A DNA stretch of 33,789 nucleotides. Origin: Methanospirillaceae archaeon (GTDB taxonomy: Archaea; Halobacteriota; Methanomicrobia; Methanomicrobiales; Methanospirillaceae). The number at the start of each line of letters is the position of its first letter. Position 1 is the first letter of the stretch. The position numbers and the translations under genes are program-made. The notes beneath the pieces are model-generated. The model made no database searches and had not been told where the DNA came from. It saw only the letters and a list, made by a program, of their open reading frames with translations. The stretch is taken from NCBI GenBank assembly GCA_016926505.1, contig JAFGOM010000039.1, forward strand, positions 1 through 33,789, given 5' to 3'. Of this stretch, positions 16,171 to 24,003 are shown one piece after another.

Positions 16171-16775
16171 GATTGTGTTCGAATCGAAAGTGACCTCTGT
16201 ACACTCACAACAACCGCTTATGAGAGTTAAAAACCCTTGACAGGTCGTGACCTGTCAGATGCACTTCTATAGTATACGAGAGAGAAGGGTTTATACAAAC
16301 TGCCTGGAAACCCATTCATCAGAACAATGACCTGATGTACTTGCTCTCTACACAAATATAGCAGGTTTTACCCCTGATTATCGAATAAACCGGGATATAA
16401 CTTACATAATTATGCCGATTCAGGTACCGGATACCATTGGCCGATATCTCTCATTCATCCGGAACGTTTTTGTGTTAACGCACCCACAGCGGGTGTATCT
16501 CTCATGAAATTAGGGAGGTCTTATCCCTATTCCGGTAAAGGCCGGTATGAACCTCTCATGAAAAAACCATGACAGGATCTTTCTCTCAATGAAAAGAATC
16601 CGTAATGGTGAGATGAACGCCCATTTGCAGATTATACAGATAACGTAATGAAAAACAGGATATGACACATCGCGCAACAAATATAAGAAATTTCCATGTA
16701 TTCCCCATAAGGAAACCCGTAAACCCATCAATGAAGACCAATTCAAATAACCTCCAAAATCCTGTTAAAAAAGAT
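16171..16775. other. 605-bp stretch without a convincing gene
   Basis: Open frames here are short, overlap antisense to each other and show no family motif. The stretch holds a perfect 20-bp palindrome (16238-16257), a TATA-like TATACTATA on the minus strand around 16268-16276 that could serve the epimerase gene, and a copy pair of CTCTCATGAAA near 16500 and 16553. Nothing else was recognised. Confidence 0.5.
16238..16257. repeat. perfect 20-bp palindrome, possible operator
   Basis: TGACAGGTCGTGACCTGTCA consists of two perfect 9-bp arms around a GT centre. It lies about 70 bp upstream of the epimerase start and just downstream of a TATA-like sequence on the same strand, so a transcription factor bound there could block initiation. 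A short 2-nt loop argues against an RNA hairpin terminator and for a dimeric protein site. Only one copy was noticed in the window. Confidence 0.4.
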
Positions 16776-18077
16776 TTAAGGATACAGATCCGGGTACAGC
16801 ATATATTTCCAGGCGGGAGTAATGATAATCTCTTTGCCGGCTGCTTCTTCTTTCCCATCACAATCCAAAGTAAGAATGTAGCCCTGGCGTAACCGGTATT
16901 CATGTAAAGCATCAAGAAGCCCGGCTATCTCCCTGGCTTTCGTTTTCTCACTCCTGATATCAGATGAGATCTGGATGGCAGATATGACAGAGGTACTGTT
17001 CATGATCAGGAAATCGCATTCTTTTCCGGATTTTTTACCGGTGTGATAAAAAAGGGAAGCGCCCTTCTTTGATTGTCGCAAGTGCAAATACAGGAGGTTT
17101 TCAAGCTTTTGTTCGGCATTCTCTGAAAATGAAAATGAGACTGTTGTTAAAAAACTATTATCCCCGGAATACACCTTCGATGATGCCTGGGCCTGTCTCT
17201 TTAACGAGAAGTAAAATGCCGGAAGCGTATAGAAGAGATATGAATCCCTGAAATAATCCAGGTACTGACTGATCGTATTGTTGCTTTTTATTCCGGTAAC
17301 ATTCCTGAGCGTTGTATACGTAAAAACAGAGCCTGAGTTTGTAGCCAGGTATGTGGCAAGCCTTTCGAGTCCCGTTCTCTCCCGTATCTGGTTCCGGTTT
17401 TGTATATCCCGCTTGATAATGTCATTAAAGTAATATCCTGAAAGTTCAATGTTTACCTCCTTGAGTACTTCGGGAAATCCCCCGTATTCCAGATAAAATT
17501 TAAAATAATGAAGGATCTCAGCTGACTTGTGTGATGTCAGATAGGTAACAGCCGGGACATCTACTCCTTTTAAGATCAGGTATTCCCTGAAACTGAAAGG
17601 GTACATATCTAGCACCACATTTCTCCCGGTTAGAGATGTGGCAATCTCTCTTCCAAGAATGCTCGCATTCGATCCGGTTACATATACCTTATAGCCTTTA
17701 AAATGAAGATTATTCAGCCAGCGCTCCCATAATGGAGCATACTGAATCTCATCAAAGAAAAAAACAGTCTTTTTCTTTGCAGAGAACAACTCAATTGCGA
17801 TATTCTCGATATCCTGATAATTATCAGGAGAGATGTCAGAAAGCCTGATATCTTCAAAATTGATGAAAAGAGTATTCTCACCCTGATCCTTATACCGGTT
17901 CGCGATTAGTTTTAAGACGGTACTTTTCCCTGATCTTCTGATCCCGGTGATGATCACGATCTCTTTTCCGCGCATATATTTTTCAGAATCGATATCTCTC
18001 TCGATGATATCAGATGGAATCTGATTGAAAATATCCTGCTGTTGCAGAATAACATCGAGAAGATGACCTTTATCCAT
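16776..18077 (-). CDS. AAA-family ATPase with DUF4143-type C-terminal domain
   Basis: The 433-residue product carries GIRRSGKS (45-52, Walker A) and VFFFDEIQY (Walker B, Asp109-Glu110), followed by VTGSNASIL as sensor 1 and the DMYPFSFREYL stretch typical of the AAA_14/DUF4143 group. The C-terminal half ends with a nuclease-like GKECDFLIMN motif, in which Glu and Asp could form part of a restriction-endonuclease fold. Such ATPases are abundant, patchily distributed and often present in several copies in methanogen genomes; their function is unknown. It stands alone between two gene-poor segments, which suggests an independently acquired single-gene unit. No transposase or flanking repeat was seen. 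Confidence 0.85.
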   Translation of the reverse strand: MDKGHLLDVILQQQDIFNQIPSDIIERDIDSEKYMRGKEIVIITGIRRSGKSTVLKLIANRYKDQGENTLFINFEDIRLSDISPDNYQDIENIAIELFSAKKKTVFFFDEIQYAPLWERWLNNLHFKGYKVYVTGSNASILGREIATSLTGRNVVLDMYPFSFREYLILKGVDVPAVTYLTSHKSAEILHYFKFYLEYGGFPEVLKEVNIELSGYYFNDIIKRDIQNRNQIRERTGLERLATYLATNSGSVFTYTTLRNVTGIKSNNTISQYLDYFRDSYLFYTLPAFYFSLKRQAQASSKVYSGDNSFLTTVSFSFSENAEQKLENLLYLHLRQSKKGASLFYHTGKKSGKECDFLIMNSTSVISAIQISSDIRSEKTKAREIAGLLDALHEYRLRQGYILTLDCDGKEEAAGKEIIITPAWKYMLYPDLYP

Positions 18078-18624
18078 GGTATATCATGATCTCTTTACTT
18101 CTTAACCGTTCTTTCATATTGAGTATCTTATTATAAATAATATATCATCGATAATGAACAGTATAAAACATATCGATCAAAAGCGACATTGTGCCCATTG
18201 CCCTCCGAAGAGAGAATTGTCAGGTTTTTTTGCAACCCCGGCAGATATTCCTGCGTTTTCCCATGGATGTACCCGAACGCGAACTGGAATCGTGACCATC
18301 ATACCATCGAGGGGATAGCGAGTGCCAAAAAACGCCACCCCCGATTAAGATACGAAACCTCCCGGATCTCGTAAAGAGCGGGATATATGAAAGAGAACTG
18401 CCCAAGAAAAAAGAGCAAATGAATAGGGATACCGCTTTTAATGCCATACTGCTGTTGTCAGGTACGATTATCTGGATAATCCTGGCACCGTTCTCTACAA
18501 TCACGATATTATTCTTCTCTGTTCCTGTGAAAGACAGAGGATCAATTCTGAATCAGATGAAAGGCCTGACATTGGTATCTAACAGACTGGAATGCATATT
18601 CTTCACTGGGGGTGAACAGTAAAA
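18078..18624. other. gene-poor stretch with a doubtful small membrane-protein ORF
   Basis: The best candidate is a 67-codon plus-strand frame at 18419-18622 with one hydrophobic segment (AILLLSGTIIWIILAPFSTITILFF). The same frame is open upstream to about 18290 and reads plausibly as protein (RNLPDLVKSGIYERELPKKKEQ) without a good start. There is no ribosome site and no family match that I recognise, so it may be the tail of a broken gene. It converges on fmdC with 2 nt between the stops. A weak TTCAC/GTGAA hairpin lies at about 18600-18614. Confidence 0.3.
18130..18137 (-). promoter_or_regulatory. candidate TATA box for the AAA ATPase gene
   Basis: On the minus strand it reads TTTATAAT, close to the archaeal TATA consensus, about 53 nt before the ATG at 18077. 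This would give a leader of roughly 25-30 nt. The surrounding sequence is strongly AT-rich compared with the genes on both sides. Confidence 0.4.
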
Positions 18625-19392
18625 TCACCGCTGATACCCTCTGACAATAACCTCCCCTTTCCCCCGGTTTGCCACATCCCCGGTAAACCGGCTATAGGAG
18701 ATTCCGTCAACCATTACCTCCCCATGGTGAGAAAACCCAGGTAACATCTCAAAAGCGGTCCCGTGAATCGTCACGGTCCCCCCGGTCAGATTACCGCAGG
18801 GCCGGTAACAATCCCCGTGAATGGTAAGCGTCCCGGCATGCATCTCAACTCCTGCCATATCCCCGCAGGAGCCATGAATGATGATATCACCCCCACTGTT
18901 ATACTCCCCACAAAAATCCTGTGCATCTCCCATAACCTCTATTGTACCGCCCCGCATCCCGCGTTTCTCACCCCGGTACCCTGACCCGCAGTAATCACCG
19001 CAGGAACCATGACAGATGATCGTGCCGCCCCGCATCTCGCGGCCCAGCCACGCATCGGCATTGCCTGTGATCTCAATGATACCTGACTCCATGAAATTAC
19101 CACAGTGCATCCCGATATCCCCGTGAATAGTGATACGCCCGCCATCCATGTACTCCCCCACCCGTTTTACCCGTCCGGTCTCGCCTAAAAGAACAAGGTG
19201 GATATCACTCACGTCATCGGTACTGCCCTTGTACTCTATCTCTGCAATATCAGAGAGGGATCGCTTCTTGTTCCCCTCCCAGACAAAAATTTCATCCCTT
19301 GCAATAAAAGCAGACGGAACGATGGTCTCGGCCTCTACCGGAATATTCGGCTTATCATTTGGTAAAAAGGTAATGGTAATCTCCATAGGCAT
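18625..19392 (-). CDS. fmdC: formylmethanofuran dehydrogenase subunit C
   Basis: The 255-residue subunit FwdC/FmdC has an N-terminal segment to about residue 70. A right-handed beta-helix of GxxGxxxGxxMxxG repeats follows (GDIGMHCGNFM, GNADAWLGREM, GSCGDYCGSGYRG, GDAQDFCGEY, GSCGDMAGVEM), as in the C-terminal domain of glutamate synthase. In the enzyme it packs against subunits A and B and helps hold the tunnel between the CO2-reducing and formyl-transferring sites. ATG at 19392 or 19386 are both possible. It is separated from fmdDBA by mobB and is transcribed on its own, an uncommon arrangement. Whether the enzyme uses Mo or W is not decidable from this subunit. Confidence 0.93.
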   Translation of the reverse strand: MPMEITITFLPNDKPNIPVEAETIVPSAFIARDEIFVWEGNKKRSLSDIAEIEYKGSTDDVSDIHLVLLGETGRVKRVGEYMDGGRITIHGDIGMHCGNFMESGIIEITGNADAWLGREMRGGTIICHGSCGDYCGSGYRGEKRGMRGGTIEVMGDAQDFCGEYNSGGDIIIHGSCGDMAGVEMHAGTLTIHGDCYRPCGNLTGGTVTIHGTAFEMLPGFSHHGEVMVDGISYSRFTGDVANRGKGEVIVRGYQR

Positions 19393-19570
19393 CTCTCATA
19401 ATCTATTCCATATCAGGGGCATAAAAATAATCGATACTCCTCATGTTCAATCTGGATACAATGAGAGCACTAGTCCGGCCTAGTTGCAATAAAAACAGCA
19501 TGGAAATGATATTTTCTCTGTTCTGGCATCATGCAGGGATCAATACTATTCCAGACACAGGTTTACTCAT

Positions 19571-19627
19571 ATCAGAAGATTGTCTCTAATCTCATGATTT
19601 TCACACAATCGCACACCATCTTCTGAT
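19571..19627. repeat. 10-bp inverted repeat with 37-nt spacer
   Basis: ATCAGAAGAT at 19571-19580 is the exact reverse complement of ATCTTCTGAT at 19618-19627. It lies upstream of the likely mobB TATA box and inside the divergent fmdC-mobB promoter region, so it could be a protein-binding pair or a DNA/RNA stem. Chance is not excluded. Confidence 0.35.
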
Positions 19628-19650
19628 TAGCAAGCATTCCTTTTCAGGCA

Positions 19651-19658
19651 GTATATAA
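19651..19658 (+). promoter_or_regulatory. candidate TATA box for mobB
   Basis: GTATATAA is a near-consensus archaeal TATA box on the mobB strand. Transcription would start near 19680, leaving about 135 nt of leader before the ATG at 19818. Several in-frame codons (from a TTG at 19686) are open in that leader but lack a ribosome site and family similarity. Confidence 0.4.
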
Positions 19659-19817
19659 CCCGTATTACCACTGTTTCCCTTATGTTTGAGGCAGAAAAAC
19701 CGGTTTCTGAAAGGGGAAACTCCAGGCCTGAAGATGAGACGAATTCTCTGTCCCGGATCATCCACAGAAAATCCCGAATCCTATAAGGTATCACTACATA
19801 AACCTTCTCAGGTAATA

Positions 19818-20546
19818 ATGAAGATAATCCAGGTTGTTGGAATATCCGGATCCGGTAAGACAACGTTTATCAGAAAACTCTGTGCAACCCTCGGAAAAAC
19901 AGGTCTGGTTGGAACGATAAAACACCTTGGTCATCACCGGTTTCTCTTAACACCGGACAAGGATACCACCCTCTTTTTCGAGACCGGTATCGGGATATCA
20001 ATCGGGATCGATGATGAGAAGACCGTCCAGACTGAGAGGAGTACATCACTCCACCATGCCCTCTGTTCCCTTGCCGATAAAGGGATAAAATATGCCATAA
20101 TTGAAGGATTCAAGGAGCATTCATACTCCAGGGTTGTCATTGGAGATCTGTCTGCCGATGCACTTCTCTCCAACCCAGAAGTACAAGATATAATTGATAA
20201 TATCGCTCTCTTTCATGACTTTTATACCCTGCAATCACTGTATAAGGATCACAACCATGAGGAACTCCCCCCATCCCCAGTCATCTCATTTCTTCTCCCG
20301 GTACAGAGATCCCAAACCGAATCCTTGGGTGAAACACAGATTAAATTGTTCATTGATGCAATATCACAAAAACACGAGACCCAATTAGTCAGGATCCGGT
20401 ATCCGGTATATCGTCTGGAATTTTCGGATCCATACATCGGGATAGCGATACTGCATCCGGAACCAATTGAGTCCTGTTTATCTGCTGTCCTGGCAGATAT
20501 CAGGAATGAAGGAGAACGTGCGGGACTGCAGATACCCGGATTTTAG
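19818..20546 (+). CDS. mobB: molybdopterin-guanine dinucleotide biosynthesis adapter protein MobB
   Basis: The 242-residue product starts MKIIQVVGISGSGKTTFIRK with the P-loop at residues 8-15, followed by GTIKHLGHHRF and a YAIIEGFKEHSYSRVVIGD strand, the standard MobB pattern of about 150-165 residues. The remaining 75 or so residues form an unfamiliar C-terminal region (YPVYRLEFSDPYIGIAILHP). The ATG at 19818 is chosen because the domain begins there and GGT lies upstream. MobB binds GTP and supports formation of the bis-MGD-type cofactor. Placed between fmdC and fmdDBA, it likely serves formylmethanofuran dehydrogenase, whose catalytic subunit needs molybdopterin-guanine dinucleotide. Confidence 0.88.
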   Translation: MKIIQVVGISGSGKTTFIRKLCATLGKTGLVGTIKHLGHHRFLLTPDKDTTLFFETGIGISIGIDDEKTVQTERSTSLHHALCSLADKGIKYAIIEGFKEHSYSRVVIGDLSADALLSNPEVQDIIDNIALFHDFYTLQSLYKDHNHEELPPSPVISFLLPVQRSQTESLGETQIKLFIDAISQKHETQLVRIRYPVYRLEFSDPYIGIAILHPEPIESCLSAVLADIRNEGERAGLQIPGF

Positions 20547-20602
20547 GGTATCACACCAATACATAACCGATCCTATCATATAATACCCGGGAAATAACAG
20601 GT

Positions 20603-20637
20603 GATGATCCTCTGATCATCTCTGATGCATATCAGAG
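20603..20637. terminator. two adjacent perfect hairpins between convergent mobB and fmdA
   Basis: GATGATC/GATCATC arms (20603-20609 and 20614-20620) enclose a 4-nt loop. They are directly followed by CTCTGAT/ATCAGAG arms (20620-20626 and 20631-20637), also with a 4-nt loop. The second hairpin covers the fmdA stop codon. Being palindromic, they would form in both transcripts and may define the 3' ends of the convergent genes. No strong T tract follows, so archaeal U-tract termination is not supported. Confidence 0.35.
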
Positions 20638-22332
20638 CACCGTTTCTGTCGGAATCCGAACCCCGCGCGGGATGTACCGATCCTGTACCGCGTAATTATT
20701 CATCCTCACCGAATAATAGTGGTCAAACCGTCTCTTAAACGCTTCATCCCGTGAGAGGTCGTATTCATCTGATATCTGCGGATCGACCCAGAACGTCCGG
20801 TTCTTCTCTTCCACGATGACCTCACCGTTTCGTGAGACGAGCGTTCCACCCTTGATGGTAAAGAGTGTCCTTGAAAAAGCCTCCTGTACCTGCAGGTACT
20901 CCTGACCCGGATCGAGAGTGTCGATGCAAAGCGGATACACTGCAACATCGGCGCGTGCCCCCAGACCCAGATGTCCTTTTCCCTGGTCAAGAATACCGAG
21001 TGCACGCGCCTGAGCTGCCCGGGTAATAATCGCAATCTCATACAGATCGAGTTCACGGTCAAGTGAGAGAAGAGGCACCCGGTGTTCTGTCCGGGGGTGA
21101 ATCGTTTTTGCAACCTCGTTTCTATACCTCTGACTTGCAAGGAGTGCGATTATCTCAGGGTACCTGACAAAGGGAGCCCCGTTCGGGTTGTCAGTCGTCA
21201 TCATGACTTTCCAGGGGTTCTGGTTTAACAGCACCAGTTCAAGACCGATTGCCCACATGATACTGTTGACCAGGTTCTTCCTGTTATAATAGACAGGAAT
21301 TATCCCGGAACCGGTCTCGATCTCAACATCATGGTTGCTCCATTTATTATGATGAAGGGTATACAGGCGCCATTCCATCGGGCCGTCAGCAGTCATAGTC
21401 GTCGTCCGCCCGAAAAGAACCTGGCCGATATCAATGGCAATCTGGGGACATGAGTTCAGTTTCTTTGTTATTGCTTCAGAACGCGAGTCCATATCAGCCC
21501 ATGTCGAACCGCCATAGGAATGGAACTGAACATGGGTGAGATACAGGGTCTGCCGTTTTTCATTCTTGTCCTGTGCAAGATCCATCGTCTCTATCGTTGT
21601 TGCATAATTCCCGGGCATTCCAAGATTATTGCAGTGCAGGTGCACCGAATGGGGGAGATTGAGCATCTCGTTTGCCTGGATCATCGTCGTGATGATCTCT
21701 GCCGGAGTAACCCCGAAATCAGGTACGGTCTCATGAATATCCTGTACATCATCTCCCCATCCCCATGCCTCCGTCCCTCCCGGGTTGGTGAGTTTTATTC
21801 CAAATCCTTTCACGGCTGAGAGCGTCCACCCGACGATTGCTGCAGCACGTGTAAGATCCTTCTCGTGAATCGCCTCCATGATGTTCCAGTTCCCGTCAAA
21901 GAGGGTGTTTGCCATCATGTCCTGGAGGGGAGTTGCCATGAACTCCTCGTGGGTATGACGTGCCTCCAGGGGCGCCATGGCTCCCTCAAGGATGGTGGTG
22001 TACCCCATCGCAGAGTACCGGTAACTGTTGGCATAGGTAGTCGGGACACTATAGCCTGATATCGGGTGCATAATGCCGCGCGAAGCTTCCCTGCCTGCGC
22101 GCATATCATTCGGTGACATGTACCTCCCGAAGTTCACCTTGGTCCCGCAGATGTGAGAGTGTGAATCAATGGCTCCTGCCATGGTCAGGTACCCCTTTGC
22201 ATCAAGTACCGGTGCAGTACTGCTCACCTCTTCCACGATCCACCCGTCCCTGATACAGAGATCCATCACTTCGCCCCTGATACCATGGATGGGATCGATA
22301 ACGCAGGCATTTTTGAGAAGTATCTCGTTCAT
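20632..22332 (-). CDS. fmdA: formylmethanofuran dehydrogenase subunit A
   Basis: The 566-residue amidohydrolase-fold subunit moves formate made by subunit B onto methanofuran. Visible metal-site elements are HSH at 58-60, GFGIKLTNPGG with Lys180 at the carboxylysine position, SVHLHCNN with His231 and His233, THVQFHSYGG with His267, and TTDNPNGAPF with Asp381. The length is standard and all key motifs are present, so the enzyme should be active. Its start overlaps the fmdB stop by 4 nt; it is the last gene of the long minus-strand operon that starts with the Eha hydrogenase. It acts in the cytoplasm in the first step of CO2 reduction to methane. Confidence 0.95.
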   Translation of the reverse strand: MNEILLKNACVIDPIHGIRGEVMDLCIRDGWIVEEVSSTAPVLDAKGYLTMAGAIDSHSHICGTKVNFGRYMSPNDMRAGREASRGIMHPISGYSVPTTYANSYRYSAMGYTTILEGAMAPLEARHTHEEFMATPLQDMMANTLFDGNWNIMEAIHEKDLTRAAAIVGWTLSAVKGFGIKLTNPGGTEAWGWGDDVQDIHETVPDFGVTPAEIITTMIQANEMLNLPHSVHLHCNNLGMPGNYATTIETMDLAQDKNEKRQTLYLTHVQFHSYGGSTWADMDSRSEAITKKLNSCPQIAIDIGQVLFGRTTTMTADGPMEWRLYTLHHNKWSNHDVEIETGSGIIPVYYNRKNLVNSIMWAIGLELVLLNQNPWKVMMTTDNPNGAPFVRYPEIIALLASQRYRNEVAKTIHPRTEHRVPLLSLDRELDLYEIAIITRAAQARALGILDQGKGHLGLGARADVAVYPLCIDTLDPGQEYLQVQEAFSRTLFTIKGGTLVSRNGEVIVEEKNRTFWVDPQISDEYDLSRDEAFKRRFDHYYSVRMNNYAVQDRYIPRGVRIPTETVL

Positions 22333-23624
22333 ATTCTCCTCTCCGCGGCAACCAGCCGGTGAATCTCATGCACAATATCACCATCAAAGGGATAATTGGT
22401 ATCGATGAGTTTTCGCGTCTGAATCGGGACCCCATCCATGCGGTAGGTCGTTCCCTCTGCATCAATCCCGTTAATCGCGCATGGGATCTGGATCGTTGCA
22501 AGATGCGTTGTTGCATTTGGATACGGATCGATGAGAACAGTCGGGATCGATGCAAGATAAGAAGCGCAGAACCCGGGGAAATGCGCACCGGGATCACTCC
22601 CGACAATAAGGCACATATCACACTCGCGTCGCCTGAGGATATCGACTGCCGAGGTCTCCCCGGGATTGTAAAAGGCGATTCCCCGTGAATAATCGATCGC
22701 ATACGGGTACCCGCTGATCCAGGTGAACGCCTCGTTTGATCCATACACGTTTCCATGTCCGCGCATTGGCGTGATGGTCCATTTCGTGTGCCGGTTTAAC
22801 TCATCAACGAACTCAATAGCATTCCGTACATTTTTGTACTTCCCCCTGCTCATGGTGACCCCGAGACCAAAGAAGAGCGCCCCGAACCGGGTCTTTTTAC
22901 AGATCTCGGCAACTGCAAGCAACTGTTCTTTAGAAACACCGGCAACAACCGGGGGAACAACCTCAGGTCTTCCCCGGACAATCGTTCGCAAGGCTGACAG
23001 AACCGCGTAATCACCACCAGGGCAGATCTGGATAAACATATCTGCTATATCAGATGACTCGGTTTTCCTGATATCAACCACGATTACCTTCCTGCTCTGA
23101 AGTGTTTTTTTGGTAAAATAGCCATCTGGATAGGTTGAGTACCGGGACATGTGCCGCGGGTGGGCATCTATCGGGTTACACCCCCAGTAGATGACGGTCT
23201 CTGCACGATTCTTCACCTGGCCTAAAGTACATCCGGGGTGACCCACTTCCTGGATGGCAAGGATGGAAGGACCGTGACAGACGGTGGTGGTACTGTCGAT
23301 GACACCACCGATGAGCTCGGCCAGATGTGCTCCCGCCGCCTGGGTTTCTGTCGCGCTGCTGCTCCATCCAAAGAGCAGCGGACGGGAGGCAGAGAGGAGG
23401 AGATCTGTTGTCTTTCTGATGGCCTCATCGTACGAGATATCCTTCCATCCCTCACCATCCCGGATTATCGGTTCGGAAAGTCGGTTCTTTAGATCTTCCC
23501 TGAACCGTGCTGCCCCTAAGGTGCACGCATTATCAACACCGGTTATCTGGTTATCAGTTACTTCTACCGCGATATCATCACAAAGACAACCGCAGAAAGC
23601 ACAGATGGCATCCTCAATCTTCAT
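22329..23624 (-). CDS. fmdB: formylmethanofuran dehydrogenase subunit B (catalytic)
   Basis: The 431-residue molybdopterin subunit reduces CO2 to formate. The N-terminal [4Fe-4S] motif is C8-x2-C11-x3-C15 with Cys34 as the likely fourth ligand. STTTVCHGPS places Cys116 as the ligand of the metal, where some Fwd enzymes carry selenocysteine; here it is an ordinary Cys codon. Further motifs are YWGCNPIDAHPRHMSRYS and MRGHGNVYGS. It is the usual size, without the rest of a formate dehydrogenase. It overlaps fmdD by 11 nt and fmdA by 4 nt. Mo or W use cannot be read from sequence, though the nearby mobB is consistent with either. Confidence 0.95.
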   Translation of the reverse strand: MKIEDAICAFCGCLCDDIAVEVTDNQITGVDNACTLGAARFREDLKNRLSEPIIRDGEGWKDISYDEAIRKTTDLLLSASRPLLFGWSSSATETQAAGAHLAELIGGVIDSTTTVCHGPSILAIQEVGHPGCTLGQVKNRAETVIYWGCNPIDAHPRHMSRYSTYPDGYFTKKTLQSRKVIVVDIRKTESSDIADMFIQICPGGDYAVLSALRTIVRGRPEVVPPVVAGVSKEQLLAVAEICKKTRFGALFFGLGVTMSRGKYKNVRNAIEFVDELNRHTKWTITPMRGHGNVYGSNEAFTWISGYPYAIDYSRGIAFYNPGETSAVDILRRRECDMCLIVGSDPGAHFPGFCASYLASIPTVLIDPYPNATTHLATIQIPCAINGIDAEGTTYRMDGVPIQTRKLIDTNYPFDGDIVHEIHRLVAAERRI

Positions 23625-24003
23625 GAAAACCCTCCCGCATCTTTCGCATGAGATCTCGTACTCCTAAAACAGGATCCTGTGTCGGTTGTATCTCTATCGG
23701 TACTGACTTGTAATCAGGCATACCGGTACTCTGGGTTGTTCCCGGAACCAGCTGGTTTGCATAGGGCCCGAGCGGAAGAAATACCTGTCCGGTTGCGATG
23801 TTATTATCCTCGCATACGGTGCAGACAACAGAACCGTGAGGATTTGTAAGCAGGATCCTGTCGCCGGGAAGAATCCCGAGCCTGAAGAGATCAAGCGGAT
23901 TCATCCTGCAGGAGGAGACTTCATCCTGGTATTCCCTTGATTGTTTCCTGTCGATATGGGAACCCTGGTTCACGGTCCTGCCGGAATAGAAGAGAAATTT
24001 CAT
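23614..24003 (-). CDS. fmdD: formylmethanofuran dehydrogenase subunit D
   Basis: The 129-residue subunit carries the molydopterin-dinucleotide-binding beta-barrel domain that in larger oxidoreductases forms the C-terminal part of the catalytic chain. NPLDLFRLGILPGDRILLTNPHGS and GQVFLPLGPYANQLVP are characteristic of FwdD/FmdD. It covers the cofactor held by subunit B. It starts inside the end of the ABC exporter gene (4-nt ATGA overlap) and its end overlaps fmdB by 11 nt, so translation of exporter, D, B and A is coupled. Confidence 0.93.
   Translation of the reverse strand: MKFLFYSGRTVNQGSHIDRKQSREYQDEVSSCRMNPLDLFRLGILPGDRILLTNPHGSVVCTVCEDNNIATGQVFLPLGPYANQLVPGTTQSTGMPDYKSVPIEIQPTQDPVLGVRDLMRKMREGFHED

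Larger units (their letters stand above)
19393..19817. other. divergent intergenic region between fmdC and mobB
   Basis: About 425 bp without a believable gene. For fmdC, a minus-strand TTATTTTTATG at about 19418-19428 may be a TATA element about 30 nt before the start. For mobB, GTATATAA at 19651-19658 on the plus strand is a good TATA box, giving a leader of about 135 nt. A pair of perfect 10-bp inverted arms (19571-19580 and 19618-19627) lies between them. Confidence 0.45.

Noticed and set aside
16485-16500. CACCC/GGGTG short hairpin
   Set aside because: Only 5 bp of stem, no T tract and no adjacent gene end, so a terminator cannot be supported.
16510-16746. A 78-codon minus-strand frame with hydrophobic residues
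   Set aside because: It overlaps another frame shadowing the end of the ATPase gene, has no ribosome site and no recognisable motif.
19686-19817. N-terminal extension of mobB from a TTG at 19686
   Set aside because: The 44 extra residues lack MobB similarity and a ribosome site; the domain begins exactly at the ATG at 19818.
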